Virus record (IMG/VR): IMGVR_UViG_3300046656_000113
Location: 1-40,472 of that record
Strand: one strand, 5' to 3'
Length of the DNA: 40,472 nt
Source: a virus
Shown here: positions 25,393-32,771 of the stretch, one piece after another
How the letters are laid out: every line of letters starts with the position of its first letter
Position numbering within the stretch: the stretch's first letter is position 1
Position numbers and translations under genes: made by a program
The notes under the pieces: generated by a model
What the model was told of the DNA's origin: nothing
The model's input: only the letters and a program-made list of their open reading frames with translations
Database searches by the model: none

Positions 25393-25824
25393 TCACAGTG
25401 ACGCACCAGCATCTCGTTCCGCATATGCCAGCACTTCGGCTTCAAGTTCAGCCACCTGCCCCCGGAGCGTGGCGTTCTCTTGCCGAAGCATGTCGAATTG
25501 ATAGCAGAGGTTCTCCGCAGATTCCGCCGTAATCATGTATCGGCGCATCGCAACCACGAACTTCGCTGCCGCTTCTTTGGCGTTAGAATTCTGCTGCTCA
25601 AGATCAGCGAGTCCCCGCTCCAACTCCTGCCGCAATTCGGCGATCAAAGCAACATCATCCGGGTGATGGTGAAAGGTATCTGCACGTAGAACTTCCAGTC
25701 TCCGCTCCATCGCCTCGTAGGCGTCGGCTAGTTTCGCGGCTTCGTTCACCAAATCTTCCTCTTCATTCGCCAGCGTTGCGGCAAAGGCCATCAGGCGCTT
25801 AGAGAGCTCAATCACCTCTTTCAC
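25393..25824 (-). CDS. Coiled-coil protein, function unknown
   Basis: This 143-residue protein is highly charged and helical throughout (for example MERRLEVLRADTFHH and LRQENATLRGQVAELEAEVL near the end), so a coiled coil is likely. The start is chosen at GTG 25824 because AAGGAGG sits 6 bases upstream; the ATG at 25866 lies inside the neighbouring gene and lacks such a site. The chosen start overlaps the upstream stop by 17 bases. No further function can be read. Confidence 0.75.
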   Translation of the reverse strand: MKEVIELSKRLMAFAATLANEEEDLVNEAAKLADAYEAMERRLEVLRADTFHHHPDDVALIAELRQELERGLADLEQQNSNAKEAAAKFVVAMRRYMITAESAENLCYQFDMLRQENATLRGQVAELEAEVLAYAERDAGASL

Positions 25825-26122
25825 TTGGGCCTCCTTCGGACAGGTTCTTTCTGATGTGATTCGCAATCAATGGATGGCATACGTAGCCTAGACCTTTGAC
25901 CTGAATACAGAGCGGCTCCATCCGGTCACGCCAATTCCGAGGATTCTTCGCCCACTTTCGCCGCATCCTGACCTTCCGACTTCGCGGGAATCGAACCTGC
26001 TCATGGTGGAATTTGGCGCAGTTGGAGTCCTCAATAATCTGCAAAGGAACATCGGGCGGCGGTCCAGCGATGTCTTCGAGTAGCCGCATAGATGCTCGAA
26101 GGTCTGCAATCGTTAGCGTCAC
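25808..26122 (-). CDS. Small basic protein, function unknown
   Basis: This 104-residue protein begins at GTG 26122 in a GTGA overlap with the upstream gene, with GAGGGAGG just before it. The centre is very basic (RFPRSRKVRMRRKWAKNPRN), which suggests nucleic-acid contact or a structural turn, followed by CIQVKGLGYVCHPL. I do not recognise a family. It belongs to the leftward run of small accessory genes. Confidence 0.7.
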   Translation of the reverse strand: MTLTIADLRASMRLLEDIAGPPPDVPLQIIEDSNCAKFHHEQVRFPRSRKVRMRRKWAKNPRNWRDRMEPLCIQVKGLGYVCHPLIANHIRKNLSEGGPSERGD

Positions 26123-26502
26123 CCCTCCCTCGCTTTCTCGATGGCGGATTCTCCCTGTGCGATTCTCCGTTCAAGTTCAGCCATTGCACTTTGCTGAGCC
26201 TCGCCGGTAGCAGTCTGGAGCCGTCGCCGGATGACAACCAGTGCCCTCGTTGTCGCCTCCAGCGCGGCAAGCAACTGGGCGTGCTGGTTCACGCAGCGGA
26301 CGAACCTATTCGCGTCCTCAAGCGACTTCCTGCCCGTCTCGGTACGGTCCAACTGGTCAGGCCACAGATAGCCGTCAACGTAGATGCACGCATACGCAGG
26401 CTTGCCGTGAAAGTCGAAGGAAAGCGGCCCGATCTTGTGGCACGAACCGACCGAAGTTTTAACAGTCTCTAGTGTCAGTTTCAACGCCGTCGTCTCATTC
26501 AT
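26119..26502 (-). CDS. Helical protein, function unknown
   Basis: This 127-residue protein is started at ATG 26502 because that codon overlaps the upstream stop, as elsewhere in this operon; upstream Met codons lie within the neighbouring gene. The first half has FDFHGKPAYACIYVDGYLW, and the second half is charged and helical (MAELERRIAQGESAIEKA). No domain was recognised. Its end overlaps the next gene by 4 bases. Confidence 0.72.
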   Translation of the reverse strand: MNETTALKLTLETVKTSVGSCHKIGPLSFDFHGKPAYACIYVDGYLWPDQLDRTETGRKSLEDANRFVRCVNQHAQLLAALEATTRALVVIRRRLQTATGEAQQSAMAELERRIAQGESAIEKAREG

Positions 26503-26710
26503 GGGGTTTGGTCCTCTCAATCTCGTAGGTCGTGACAACCTGCTCATCATCTCGACAGGTCTCAGCGAACGTCAGCTTCCCTCGTGATTCCAGCTTCTTC
26601 CAGTCGAGGTTGAGTCCGGCTTGCGTCATCACGGATTGATACTCGCGCCATTCGTCGTCATCGAGATCGCGAATCGTGGTGATTGTCAGCCTGCGGGTTT
26701 TCTCTGCCAT
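26495..26710 (-). CDS. Small protein, function unknown
   Basis: This 71-residue acidic protein begins at ATG 26710 with GGGAG just upstream; the ribosome site and start share the 12-mer GGAGTAGATGGC with the gene at 25366. It contains IRDLDDDEWREYQSVM and ends EIERTKPHE. No membrane segment, zinc site or known motif was seen. It overlaps the next gene by 8 bases. Confidence 0.72.
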   Translation of the reverse strand: MAEKTRRLTITTIRDLDDDEWREYQSVMTQAGLNLDWKKLESRGKLTFAETCRDDEQVVTTYEIERTKPHE

Positions 26711-26724
26711 CTACTCCCTCCCTG

Positions 26725-26988
26725 TCAGCTTGAAGCGGGTGCCAACTCGTGTTTGCCTTCGCTATTGCATCGCCCGAGGCACATTTTGAACGCGCCGACA
26801 CCGCCGCAGATTTCGCATATTTCGTCGTCTTCGGGCTCAAGACAACAACAGGAGTCCTCGCCACAGTCATGCCCGAAAACGCCATCGCCGCCACACTGCC
26901 AGCATTCCTCGAATCCGGCCGAACAACACTGACATCGAGAACAGAAGTCGCTTTCGTCGTAGCTCACCCCGAGCTTTTTCGCGGTCAT
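26725..26988 (-). CDS. Cysteine-rich zinc-binding protein, DnaJ-like CxxCxG
   Basis: This 87-residue protein has about 15 cysteines arranged as CSRCQCCS, CWQCGGDG, CGEDSCCC, CEICGGVG and C..C near the end. The CxxCxG-x-G repeats recall the zinc-binding region of DnaJ. Such small proteins in phage early regions bind zinc; a specific target is unknown. It starts at ATG 26988 in an ATGA overlap with the upstream gene and is followed by a 14-base gap. Confidence 0.82.
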   Translation of the reverse strand: MTAKKLGVSYDESDFCSRCQCCSAGFEECWQCGGDGVFGHDCGEDSCCCLEPEDDEICEICGGVGAFKMCLGRCNSEGKHELAPASS

Positions 26989-27404
26989 GGATCAATCCCG
27001 ACGGAGCGGAGGGCGCAGAGGGCGATTGCTTCCCTTGCCGACACGGTGCTGTCGGCGGTATGCCGGATTCCTGCTCGATAAAGCTGAACCGTGAATAGAG
27101 CCGGTATTGAGCCGAATCTGCCGATGTCGTAATTCCATCCCATCCGAGACAGCGCCTCAAGCAGTTGGTCAGACGCCACGGGTGAAGTGGAATAGGCGGG
27201 ATACCGCTTCCATGCTCCGATGTGATACTGCGAATACGCCGGATAATCCTTCAGTTTCCGAGCGAGCCATTCGTCGCCTTCTTGCTTCGAATCGAACGAG
27301 CAGCATGTTGCCGTCTCGTCATCGGTGAGCGCGTTCCAGAGCAATTCAGGCTCAACATGAGTGACCTTCTCGGCAATCTCACGATCCATCTCTCGCTGTG
27401 TCAT
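26985..27404 (-). CDS. Phage ABA-sandwich-domain-like protein
   Basis: This 139-residue protein has a start-region MTQREMDREIAEKV, then a conserved-type PVASDQLLEALSRMGWNYDI and a final TVSAREAIALCALRSVGID. This is the layout of the phage ABA sandwich domain, a small fold common in early regions with no settled function. I chose ATG 27404 with GGGAG upstream; GTG 27434, overlapping the methyltransferase stop (GTGA), is a real alternative that adds 10 residues. Confidence 0.85.
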   Translation of the reverse strand: MTQREMDREIAEKVTHVEPELLWNALTDDETATCCSFDSKQEGDEWLARKLKDYPAYSQYHIGAWKRYPAYSTSPVASDQLLEALSRMGWNYDIGRFGSIPALFTVQLYRAGIRHTADSTVSAREAIALCALRSVGIDP

Positions 27405-27430
27405 GGGCGCTCCCTGGCGACTTGGATCTT

Positions 27431-29152
27431 TCACGCCAGCACCGCCTCGCAGAGAGCCCGAGCCATCGACCCGTCCACCGCGTTCCCGATCTGCTTCACG
27501 ATCGCCTCACGGTTGCCAGTGAACTGGTACGTGTCCGGGAAGGACATCGCACGGGCCAGCTCGCTGGGTTTCAGCATCCGGAAGTGGATATCGAGCGCGA
27601 CCTGGGTACCGTCTTCCAAGTGCCGGACCAGCGGAGTCACGAGGCCGAATCGATCCTTTGCCGTGACCGTGTCCAGCGGCTCGCTTACCGGCCTGCACTG
27701 ACCGGTCCCGTAATATTTCGCGATCAGCGGTTCAACGATTCCCGTCGCATCGACGCTGGTTATTGTGGGCAGCGGATGCTCAACGGAGTGCGTTCGCGTG
27801 TCGTTCTTGCCGTGATTGACGGGCATGATGAACGGCTGAACCAGGGCATGCTCGCCGCCCTTCGCGGTCGTTATTGTCGAAAGCGGCGACTCGGTCGAAC
27901 GTACCGGCGCGGTCTTTGCCTTGGTGTGAGTCACCTTGGTTACGAATGGCTGCGCGAGTCCCATGCCGCGGCTCGTCGTTGTGATCGCTCCTACGGGCTC
28001 ATCAACGGACTTCGGATTGGCGTCGCTGAACTGCGGAACGATGAAAGCTTTCGGCTCGACGATTCCCATGTCGCTGCCGCCCTTTGCGGTTATCGTCCGC
28101 AGCGGCCGCTCGATGGAATCAACACAGGCTTCGTCAAACTGCCGGTGTCCGAGAATGAATGGCTTCGGCTCAACCAGACCGTACATATTCCCCGTGTGGA
28201 GCGTTCCGATCGGCTCATCGACAGAGTAGTTTCGTTTCTCGCTGTCCGAGCCTCCATGGAACGCGGCAAGGAACGGCTGCGCGACGCCAACATGGTTTCC
28301 GCCAGCCGTCAGAGTTGGCAGTGGTTTCTCGATCGAACTCGCGTCCGCGTGGTTCCGGAGGATGACGAGGAACGGCTCCAGCTCCTTCCCTCCAAACTTC
28401 TCAAGGCCAGCGATGATCCGCGCCATGGTTGCCGGGGCGAGTGCGCGCTTCCGCCCGAAGATGCTCCGGCTCGGCGTCTGCCATTCGATGACTTCCCGCG
28501 CGGCCCGCCACTTCTTCGTCTTCCCGAACAGCGTCTTGCCGCCGAGCTTCGAGTGCGAGGGATTCGGCCAGTTGACAGCTTTCTTCCCGCGGCGCGCCTG
28601 GATGAACAGCCGCTCGCGTGTCGTCGCGGCACCATAGTCCGCGGCGTTCAGGACCTTCCACTCCACGCGGTACCCGAGAGACTTCAAGGATTGAATGAAG
28701 GCGCGGAACGTCTCGCCCTTCTTCGATTTCATCGGCCGGCCGTTGACGCCCACAGGACACCAGTCGCGAAACTCCTTCACGTTCTCAATGAGGATCGTGT
28801 CGATATAGAGGAGCTCGGCCCAGCGCAGAATCAGCCAGGCGGAGGCTCGACCCTGATCGGTGACGGGCTTTCCGCCACGGGCTACGCTGAAGAATGTGCA
28901 CTCCGGAGACGCCCACAGCAGATCGAGGCGTCCGCCAGGGACGGCGATTCGCGGATCCACCGTATCGACGGAAGCGCACGCATGCTGCGCATCCGGATGG
29001 TTGGCCGTGTGCGTGGCGATCGCGACGTCCCAGTGGTTGACCGCGAAAAGGTCCAGCCCGTAGCCCATGCCATCGCATGCCATCTGGAGGCCCGTTGACG
29101 TTCCGCCGGCGCCGCAAAACAAATCAGCCGCTCTGACCAGTCGCTTCTTCAT
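27431..29152 (-). CDS. DNA (cytosine-5-)-methyltransferase with seven internal repeats
   Basis: This 573-residue protein transfers a methyl group from S-adenosylmethionine to cytosine C5. Motif I is DLFCGAGGTS (10-19), the catalytic Cys motif reads SPECT (82-86), motif VI is ENV (123-125), and motif VIII is RERLFI (179-184). Motif IX-like LKPSELARAMSFPD and X-like IGNAVDGSMARAL close the protein. Between VIII and IX, residues about 273-515 contain seven tandem units of about 36 residues, each with a S(V/I)(D/E)xP(L/V)xT(I/L)T start and a G(L/I)V(E/Q)P(F/K) end. This replaces the usual target-recognition region. No cognate restriction enzyme was seen, so self-protection against host restriction or regulation is likely. 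Confidence 0.95.
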   Translation of the reverse strand: MKKRLVRAADLFCGAGGTSTGLQMACDGMGYGLDLFAVNHWDVAIATHTANHPDAQHACASVDTVDPRIAVPGGRLDLLWASPECTFFSVARGGKPVTDQGRASAWLILRWAELLYIDTILIENVKEFRDWCPVGVNGRPMKSKKGETFRAFIQSLKSLGYRVEWKVLNAADYGAATTRERLFIQARRGKKAVNWPNPSHSKLGGKTLFGKTKKWRAAREVIEWQTPSRSIFGRKRALAPATMARIIAGLEKFGGKELEPFLVILRNHADASSIEKPLPTLTAGGNHVGVAQPFLAAFHGGSDSEKRNYSVDEPIGTLHTGNMYGLVEPKPFILGHRQFDEACVDSIERPLRTITAKGGSDMGIVEPKAFIVPQFSDANPKSVDEPVGAITTTSRGMGLAQPFVTKVTHTKAKTAPVRSTESPLSTITTAKGGEHALVQPFIMPVNHGKNDTRTHSVEHPLPTITSVDATGIVEPLIAKYYGTGQCRPVSEPLDTVTAKDRFGLVTPLVRHLEDGTQVALDIHFRMLKPSELARAMSFPDTYQFTGNREAIVKQIGNAVDGSMARALCEAVLA

Positions 29153-29820
29153 TTCCTCCCTGCCGAAATCCCACCAGTCACAACCAACTTCACGCCGGGA
29201 TAGTTGAAGGTGTCTTTCATGGCGCGCGCCTGCTGACCCAGGAAGACCGTGTTTGCCTGGATCGCCATTGCGGGGACCTTGCCGTCGGCCACGGCGCGGA
29301 TGAGCTCCTGCAGGTTCGTGACCTGCGCAGAGTATGTTTTCGTGGCGACGATGCCCGTGACCTTGGGAGCCTGGCGTGGGACAAACACCGGCACGGAAAC
29401 CACGGGCTCCTCGAGCAGCGTGTTGGCCGCATCCGTCTCGCCCATCTCATCGAGCACGACGGCGTTCTCTAGTCGCTGGCGTTCCTCCTCCGCGCGGGCT
29501 GCCTGTTCGAGCCGGAGCTCCTCGGCCTTGCGCAGGCGCTCCTGCTCCTGGAGGTATGCGGAGAGCTTGGGCTTCAGCAGCCCTTCCGCTTCGGCCAGGG
29601 GCGCTTCGTACTTCCGTTTCTGCGCCAGGGCTTCCTTGTGGGCCTCGTGAGCCTTGCCGATGATCGGATCAAACGTGCCGTCCACTTCGGCGCGCAATCC
29701 TTTGATCGTCTTCAGAAGTTCGCCGGCACGCTCGAAATCCTCGTTTGTCGTGATGACGAACGTCTTCGCGCGCTCCGGGACCGAGCCGACCTCTTTCTCT
29801 AGTTCCTGCACGGTTTGCAT
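29149..29820 (-). CDS. Coiled-coil protein linked to the recombination genes
   Basis: This 223-residue protein has a long charged coiled coil at about 70-120 (for example LRLEQAARAEEERQRLENAV) and a small C-terminal globular part with LQELIRAVADGKVPAMAIQA. Such proteins often neighbour RecT/annealing and exonuclease genes in phages, where they have no established activity. It is immediately downstream of the exonuclease-like gene; its ATG 29820 overlaps that stop (TGATG). It ends in an ATGA overlap with the methyltransferase. Confidence 0.82.
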   Translation of the reverse strand: MQTVQELEKEVGSVPERAKTFVITTNEDFERAGELLKTIKGLRAEVDGTFDPIIGKAHEAHKEALAQKRKYEAPLAEAEGLLKPKLSAYLQEQERLRKAEELRLEQAARAEEERQRLENAVVLDEMGETDAANTLLEEPVVSVPVFVPRQAPKVTGIVATKTYSAQVTNLQELIRAVADGKVPAMAIQANTVFLGQQARAMKDTFNYPGVKLVVTGGISAGRK

Positions 29821-30395
29821 CAATCCTCCACTGCGGTCTTGCCGTAGAGCGTTCGCCCGTGAACGGTCGCGACAAGGGAAAAGAAATAGTTGGAATCGGT
29901 TCGGTAGTCTTTGTATTCGGGCGAGAGAACGTACTTCCCTGTCTTCTTGAGCTGGACGCCTGCGCGTTTGATCCTGTCCGGACTAGGCAGGCAGGAGGCA
30001 TACGCAGCGGTCTGGAGCTTTACCCATTCGGCGACGATGCCGCTTTTCAGGTCGATCAGCCAGGGGTGGTCGTTGTCGCCCATCCGGCCAGTCAGGTCGA
30101 GCGTCCCTTTGTAGCGGCGCGTCTCGTGGTAGACCGGATGCTCGACCAGGTCGGGCCTGAATTTCGTATCCGCCAGGAAGGACTGGAACGCGATCGCGTA
30201 GCCTTCCAGCTCTGTGCCTGTCCAGTAGTCCGGCTCGCCCTTCACGATCGACTCGCAAATCATGTGCACGTCCTGGCCCCGCTGCAGGTAGAACTCGATG
30301 TTCGGGATGCTCGCGAAGTCGGCAATGCCCGTCGCTTTCAGGACTTCGGTAACTCTCGGCCAGTCGGAGATGTCGGGCGCCTTATTTGAATCCAT
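29820..30395 (-). CDS. PD-(D/E)XK nuclease, RecB/Cas4-like
   Basis: This 191-residue protein has the core of a PD-(D/E)XK nuclease: a Glu near 86 (VEHPVYHE), KGTLDLTGRM with Asp100, then LIDLKSG with Asp115 and Lys117, and finally LQTAAYA with Gln128, the expected motif QxxxY. It should be a DNA exonuclease supplying single strands for annealing. The start ATG 30395 is preferred over an upstream Met because that region overlaps the neighbouring gene. It overlaps the annealing-type protein gene by 14 bases. Confidence 0.85.
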   Translation of the reverse strand: MDSNKAPDISDWPRVTEVLKATGIADFASIPNIEFYLQRGQDVHMICESIVKGEPDYWTGTELEGYAIAFQSFLADTKFRPDLVEHPVYHETRRYKGTLDLTGRMGDNDHPWLIDLKSGIVAEWVKLQTAAYASCLPSPDRIKRAGVQLKKTGKYVLSPEYKDYRTDSNYFFSLVATVHGRTLYGKTAVED

Positions 30396-31251
30396 CAGGG
30401 ACCTTGTCGCCAGCGCCCGGCCCGCGCTCCAGCTCCGCGCAGATCGCGTTATATTTGTCGCCCTTCGTGATGACCTTGTCGGACTCGAAGCCGTGGCGCT
30501 TGACCAGGGCGCGGTATTGATCGACCGACCAGCCATTGTTTTTGCCGATGGCAAAGCAGCGGCCCTTCTGGGCGTCGGAGATGGTGTCTCCGCCAGCGCC
30601 GGGCGCCTTTCGTTCTTCCCGCTTCGGATGGCGCTCCGCTCGAGGCTGACCTTCGCCTGCCACCTCGTTCTGGATCTCTTCAGGCAGGTCCTCGATGTCT
30701 TGGGTAAAGCAGTCCGACGCGGCCGTCACCTGGAGAATCACGGCGATCGCCGCGCGCTTGACCGCCATCTTCAGGACCGTATTCGCGATGTCGGCAGGCT
30801 CCGTTCGGACCTGATTGACAGCGTAGCTCTGTTCGGCGCGCTTCCACTTCCGGCGCCGCCGATCGACAGGCGTTTCGTCAAACTCTTCAGTACAAACCGC
30901 GGCGCGCCATTTGTACTTCTCTTCATTGGAAGAACACTCGCCAAGCCCGGCGCCGAGGAAGGCGCCCGAGTTCTGGGATGTGGCAGCAGCTCGGATGCGG
31001 TAGCGGATCACATCATCAGTGGAAAGATCCGCCTCGACCTGCGGATCGACGGCGATATGGAACGTCGTGCCGAGGATCTCGGCGCCAGGCTTCCACAGCG
31101 ACGGTTTGTCCGTGCCTGGGATCTTGCCGAAGTGTGTTCCCTCTTTCATGACTTCCGCCATGACCTGCTGGATGAGGTTGACGTGGGCCCGGTGTTCGGC
31201 GGCAGTCAGCGCGCGAGGCTCCTGAACTGCCAATGCTTCCGTTGTGCTCAT
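30382..31251 (-). CDS. Putative single-strand annealing/recombination protein
   Basis: This 289-residue protein begins at ATG 31251, overlapping the upstream gene by 4 bases. It contains VMKEGTHFGKIPGTDKPSLW and KPGAEILGTTFHIA near residues 36-63, a combination I know from phage proteins beside exonuclease genes. The C-terminal 60 residues (ISDAQKGRCFAIGKNNGW onward) resemble the small domain at the end of Rad52-like and Sak-like annealing proteins. With the nuclease next door, homologous recombination is the likely role. It could instead be a non-catalytic helper; the family is not certain. Confidence 0.78.
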   Translation of the reverse strand: MSTTEALAVQEPRALTAAEHRAHVNLIQQVMAEVMKEGTHFGKIPGTDKPSLWKPGAEILGTTFHIAVDPQVEADLSTDDVIRYRIRAAATSQNSGAFLGAGLGECSSNEEKYKWRAAVCTEEFDETPVDRRRRKWKRAEQSYAVNQVRTEPADIANTVLKMAVKRAAIAVILQVTAASDCFTQDIEDLPEEIQNEVAGEGQPRAERHPKREERKAPGAGGDTISDAQKGRCFAIGKNNGWSVDQYRALVKRHGFESDKVITKGDKYNAICAELERGPGAGDKVPDGFK

Positions 31252-31547
31252 GATTTCCTTACTCTCCGTTCCGAAACTTCCACCAGATGCGGGGCTCTCT
31301 CGTGCACCTTCACGTCCTGCGGGAACGAATGAATCTCCTTCGGGGCCGGATTGGCCAGAACTTCGGTTAAGACCCGGGCGAGTTCCCGCGCTTCGTCGAG
31401 ATCGAGAAAGGCAACCGTCTGGAGCATTGGCGAGTGACGACGCAACGTGAGCACCAAACGCTCGTTGCCATCCTTTGTTGAGGTATCGCGGCTGACCGAG
31501 ATCCCCATCCTGTCGAACGAAAATCCGTTGATGGTGCGCGTGATCAT
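31248..31547 (-). CDS. Small protein, function unknown
   Basis: This 99-residue protein is started at ATG 31547 with GGAGGCGGAG just before it; the longer frame upstream runs into the neighbouring gene. It has an N-terminal MITRTINGFSFDRMGISVSR that may form beta strands and a helix with LDLDEARELARVL. No known motif was recognised. Its end overlaps the annealing-type gene start by 4 bases (ATGA). Confidence 0.72.
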   Translation of the reverse strand: MITRTINGFSFDRMGISVSRDTSTKDGNERLVLTLRRHSPMLQTVAFLDLDEARELARVLTEVLANPAPKEIHSFPQDVKVHERAPHLVEVSERRVRKS

Positions 31548-31735
31548 CTCCGCCTCCGCACCGCATTCGCCGAGAAGAGGCCCCATACCAAGCAAGCGAC
31601 CCATGAAAGCAACAGGCCGGTGAATGTGCGGGGCAGCAGTGCCCTGCTCTCGAACCCGACGATGATGGCCCCACCGATGCACAGGAGCAGGCCCCGGTCC
31701 GCGAGACCGTCCTCGATGGCTTCTTTAATGTTCAT
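31544..31735 (-). CDS. Small two-helix membrane protein
   Basis: This 63-residue protein begins at ATG 31735 with GGAG 5 bases upstream. It has two likely membrane helices (LLLCIGGAIIVGF at about 15-27 and FTGLLLSWVACLVWGLFSA at about 37-55) and a basic tail RRRR. Function is unknown; superinfection exclusion or a host-envelope interaction would fit its early position. It overlaps the next gene by 4 bases. Confidence 0.7.
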   Translation of the reverse strand: MNIKEAIEDGLADRGLLLCIGGAIIVGFESRALLPRTFTGLLLSWVACLVWGLFSANAVRRRR

Positions 31736-31768
31736 GAAAACTCCAAAGTTCAGAAGGTGGGATTCAGA

Positions 31769-31785
31769 CGCGAGCCCGACCAAAG
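31769..31785 (+). repeat. 17-bp direct repeat, copy A
   Basis: CGCGAGCCCGACCAAAG recurs exactly at 32657-32673. This copy lies in the 84-base gap upstream of the small membrane protein gene. Confidence 0.75.
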
Positions 31786-31867
31786 ACGCGCGTCACAGAA
31801 TTCAGTCCCTCAGTTCCTATTCAGTTGCGCACTCATCACCCGCAGTGCGACGCGCGGGGTTAAATCG

Positions 31868-32083
31868 CTACTGCTGGAGCCACGCGTCGATCGCAGGCAC
31901 TAACAACTTGCCGCGCGCGATCAGCTCTTCACGTGTGTACTTCCCGGCGCGAATCCGACGGAGTATTGCCTGATTGCAGGGGTCGCAATACCCAGACTCC
32001 CGAACGGCATCGCGATCACAGACCGGATTCAAGCAGTCCCCTTTTCGGAGATTCGATGCGACGAAAGTTGTTTCACGCCGCAT
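31868..32083 (-). CDS. Small zinc-ribbon-like protein
   Basis: This 71-residue protein has C-x4-C and C-x2-C pairs: CLNPVCDRDAVRESGYCDPC (about residues 17-36), then basic AILRRIRAGKYTREELIARG. This looks like a minimal zinc ribbon with a DNA- or RNA-binding tail. ATG 32083 is chosen; a TTG at 32104 would add seven residues. It overlaps the XRE gene stop by 11 bases. It could be a regulator of the leftward genes. Confidence 0.72.
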   Translation of the reverse strand: MRRETTFVASNLRKGDCLNPVCDRDAVRESGYCDPCNQAILRRIRAGKYTREELIARGKLLVPAIDAWLQQ

Positions 32084-32297
32084 GCCTGCTTGCCTTTCGC
32101 ACAAGGCTTTTCCACGGCAGGTTCAATACTTCAGCCATTCGGAACAGCCCGCGCTCGCTCGGCTGGCGATCCCCAGCCTCAAACCTTCGAATCATGTTTT
32201 CGGAGTAACCAGAAGCGATGGCCAGCAACGCGGGAGTCATGTTCTTTGCTCTCCGCGCCTCAACCAGCACCTTCGGTTTGAGTTCAAAGTTCGTCAT
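32073..32297 (-). CDS. XRE-family helix-turn-helix regulator
   Basis: This 74-residue protein is a bare helix-turn-helix domain: TPALLAIASGYSENMIRRFE (about residues 21-40) followed by PSERGLFRMAEVLNL. It should bind operators in the adjacent control region and is the first gene of the leftward operon. It has no ribosome site, and the probable promoter puts the transcript start almost on the ATG, so it seems leaderless, like lambda cI from PRM. It lacks a dimerisation or cleavage domain, so it is smaller than a typical CI repressor. Confidence 0.9.
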   Translation of the reverse strand: MTNFELKPKVLVEARRAKNMTPALLAIASGYSENMIRRFEAGDRQPSERGLFRMAEVLNLPWKSLVRKASRHAA

Positions 32298-32312
32298 AAC
32301 GAAAGATGTTAT
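32296..32312. promoter_or_regulatory. Operator-like inverted repeat over the XRE start
   Basis: ATAAC (32296-32300) and GTTAT (32308-32312) form an inverted repeat with a 7-base spacer, overlapping both the -10 region and the start codon of the XRE gene. Binding here would give autorepression. The repeat is short, so the call is tentative. Confidence 0.4.
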
Positions 32313-32337
32313 CGCACGAACCTTTATTTATTGTCAA
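32308..32337 (-). promoter_or_regulatory. Probable leftward promoter for the XRE operon
   Basis: On the minus strand, TTGACA (32337-32332) and GATAAC (32313-32308) are separated by 18 bases. The expected transcript start is near 32301, only a few bases before the XRE ATG. Confidence 0.6.
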
Positions 32338-32350
32338 GGATTGTCACAGG
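32331..32350 (+). repeat. 10-bp tandem direct repeat in the control region
   Basis: TTGTCAAGGATTGTCACAGG contains two TTGTCA-x-x-G-type units exactly 10 bases (one helix turn) apart. The first overlaps the leftward -35 box. It may be a regulator site. Confidence 0.5.
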
Positions 32351-32377
32351 TTTTTTTTGACGGGACACGCAGGGGCT

Positions 32378-32611
32378 GTGAAACTACCTCCCGTGACGAA
32401 GAAGGACGTTGGGGATAAGTTCAAAGAAATCAGGGCCGCCGCGTTTTCCACAACGCGGGATCTGGAGCGTCAGACAGAATCAGACGTCTCGTACCAAGTT
32501 GCCGAGTCCTACCGCGTCACCGTCAATGGTCCGGCGCCGGGTCCTGGGCTGATCAATCGCTTCGGCAGCATGCGATTTACCGAGGGCGGATCGATGGATT
32601 GGGGGCAATAG
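32378..32611 (+). CDS. Small rightward protein, function unknown (weak)
   Basis: This 77-residue frame starts at GTG 32378 or, less probably, GTG 32393; upstream sequence is the AT-rich control region. It reads KKDVGDKFKEIRAAAFSTTR then LINRFGSMRFTEGGSMDWG. It occupies the place of a Cro-like gene but shows no helix-turn-helix. Ribosome site quality is poor (AGGGG 2 bases away). It may not be translated. Confidence 0.42.
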   Translation: MKLPPVTKKDVGDKFKEIRAAAFSTTRDLERQTESDVSYQVAESYRVTVNGPAPGPGLINRFGSMRFTEGGSMDWGQ

Positions 32612-32621
32612 AAAAAACTTC

Positions 32622-32651
32622 TTGACGAAAACGCAACGCTTCCCCCATATT
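32622..32651 (+). promoter_or_regulatory. Possible rightward promoter
   Basis: TTGACG (32622-32627) and CATATT (32646-32651) are 18 bases apart, ahead of the rightward genes from 32772. The 160-base gap holding it also contains a repeat copy and a hairpin. Confidence 0.4.
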
Positions 32652-32656
32652 CTCCT

Positions 32657-32673
32657 CGCGAGCCCGACCAAAG
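32657..32673 (+). repeat. 17-bp direct repeat, copy B
   Basis: Exact second copy of CGCGAGCCCGACCAAAG (first at 31769-31785), placed just after the possible rightward promoter. Confidence 0.75.
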
Positions 32674-32707
32674 TTTCGCAACCGTCTGGAAAAATCTCTT
32701 CCTCTAA

Positions 32708-32727
32708 GCTCTAGCGACCGCTGGAGC
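32708..32727 (+). terminator. Hairpin in the rightward leader
   Basis: GCTCTAGCG (32708-32716) pairs with CGCTGGAGC (32719-32727) with one G-U pair; the innermost pair would open to give a workable loop. It is followed by CTTTCC. It could attenuate rightward transcription, but there is no clean T-run. Confidence 0.35.
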
Positions 32728-32771
32728 CTTTCCTATTCCAATTAAACCGTCTCTCGAATTGCGAGGGAACC

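Noticed and set aside
27398-29098. 566-codon rightward frame opposite the methyltransferase
   Set aside because: It is the antisense shadow of a gene with clear methyltransferase motifs; G+C-rich codon bias keeps the opposite frame open.
30298-31332. 344-codon rightward frame opposite the recombination genes
   Set aside because: It overlaps three coupled leftward genes and contains no recognisable domain.
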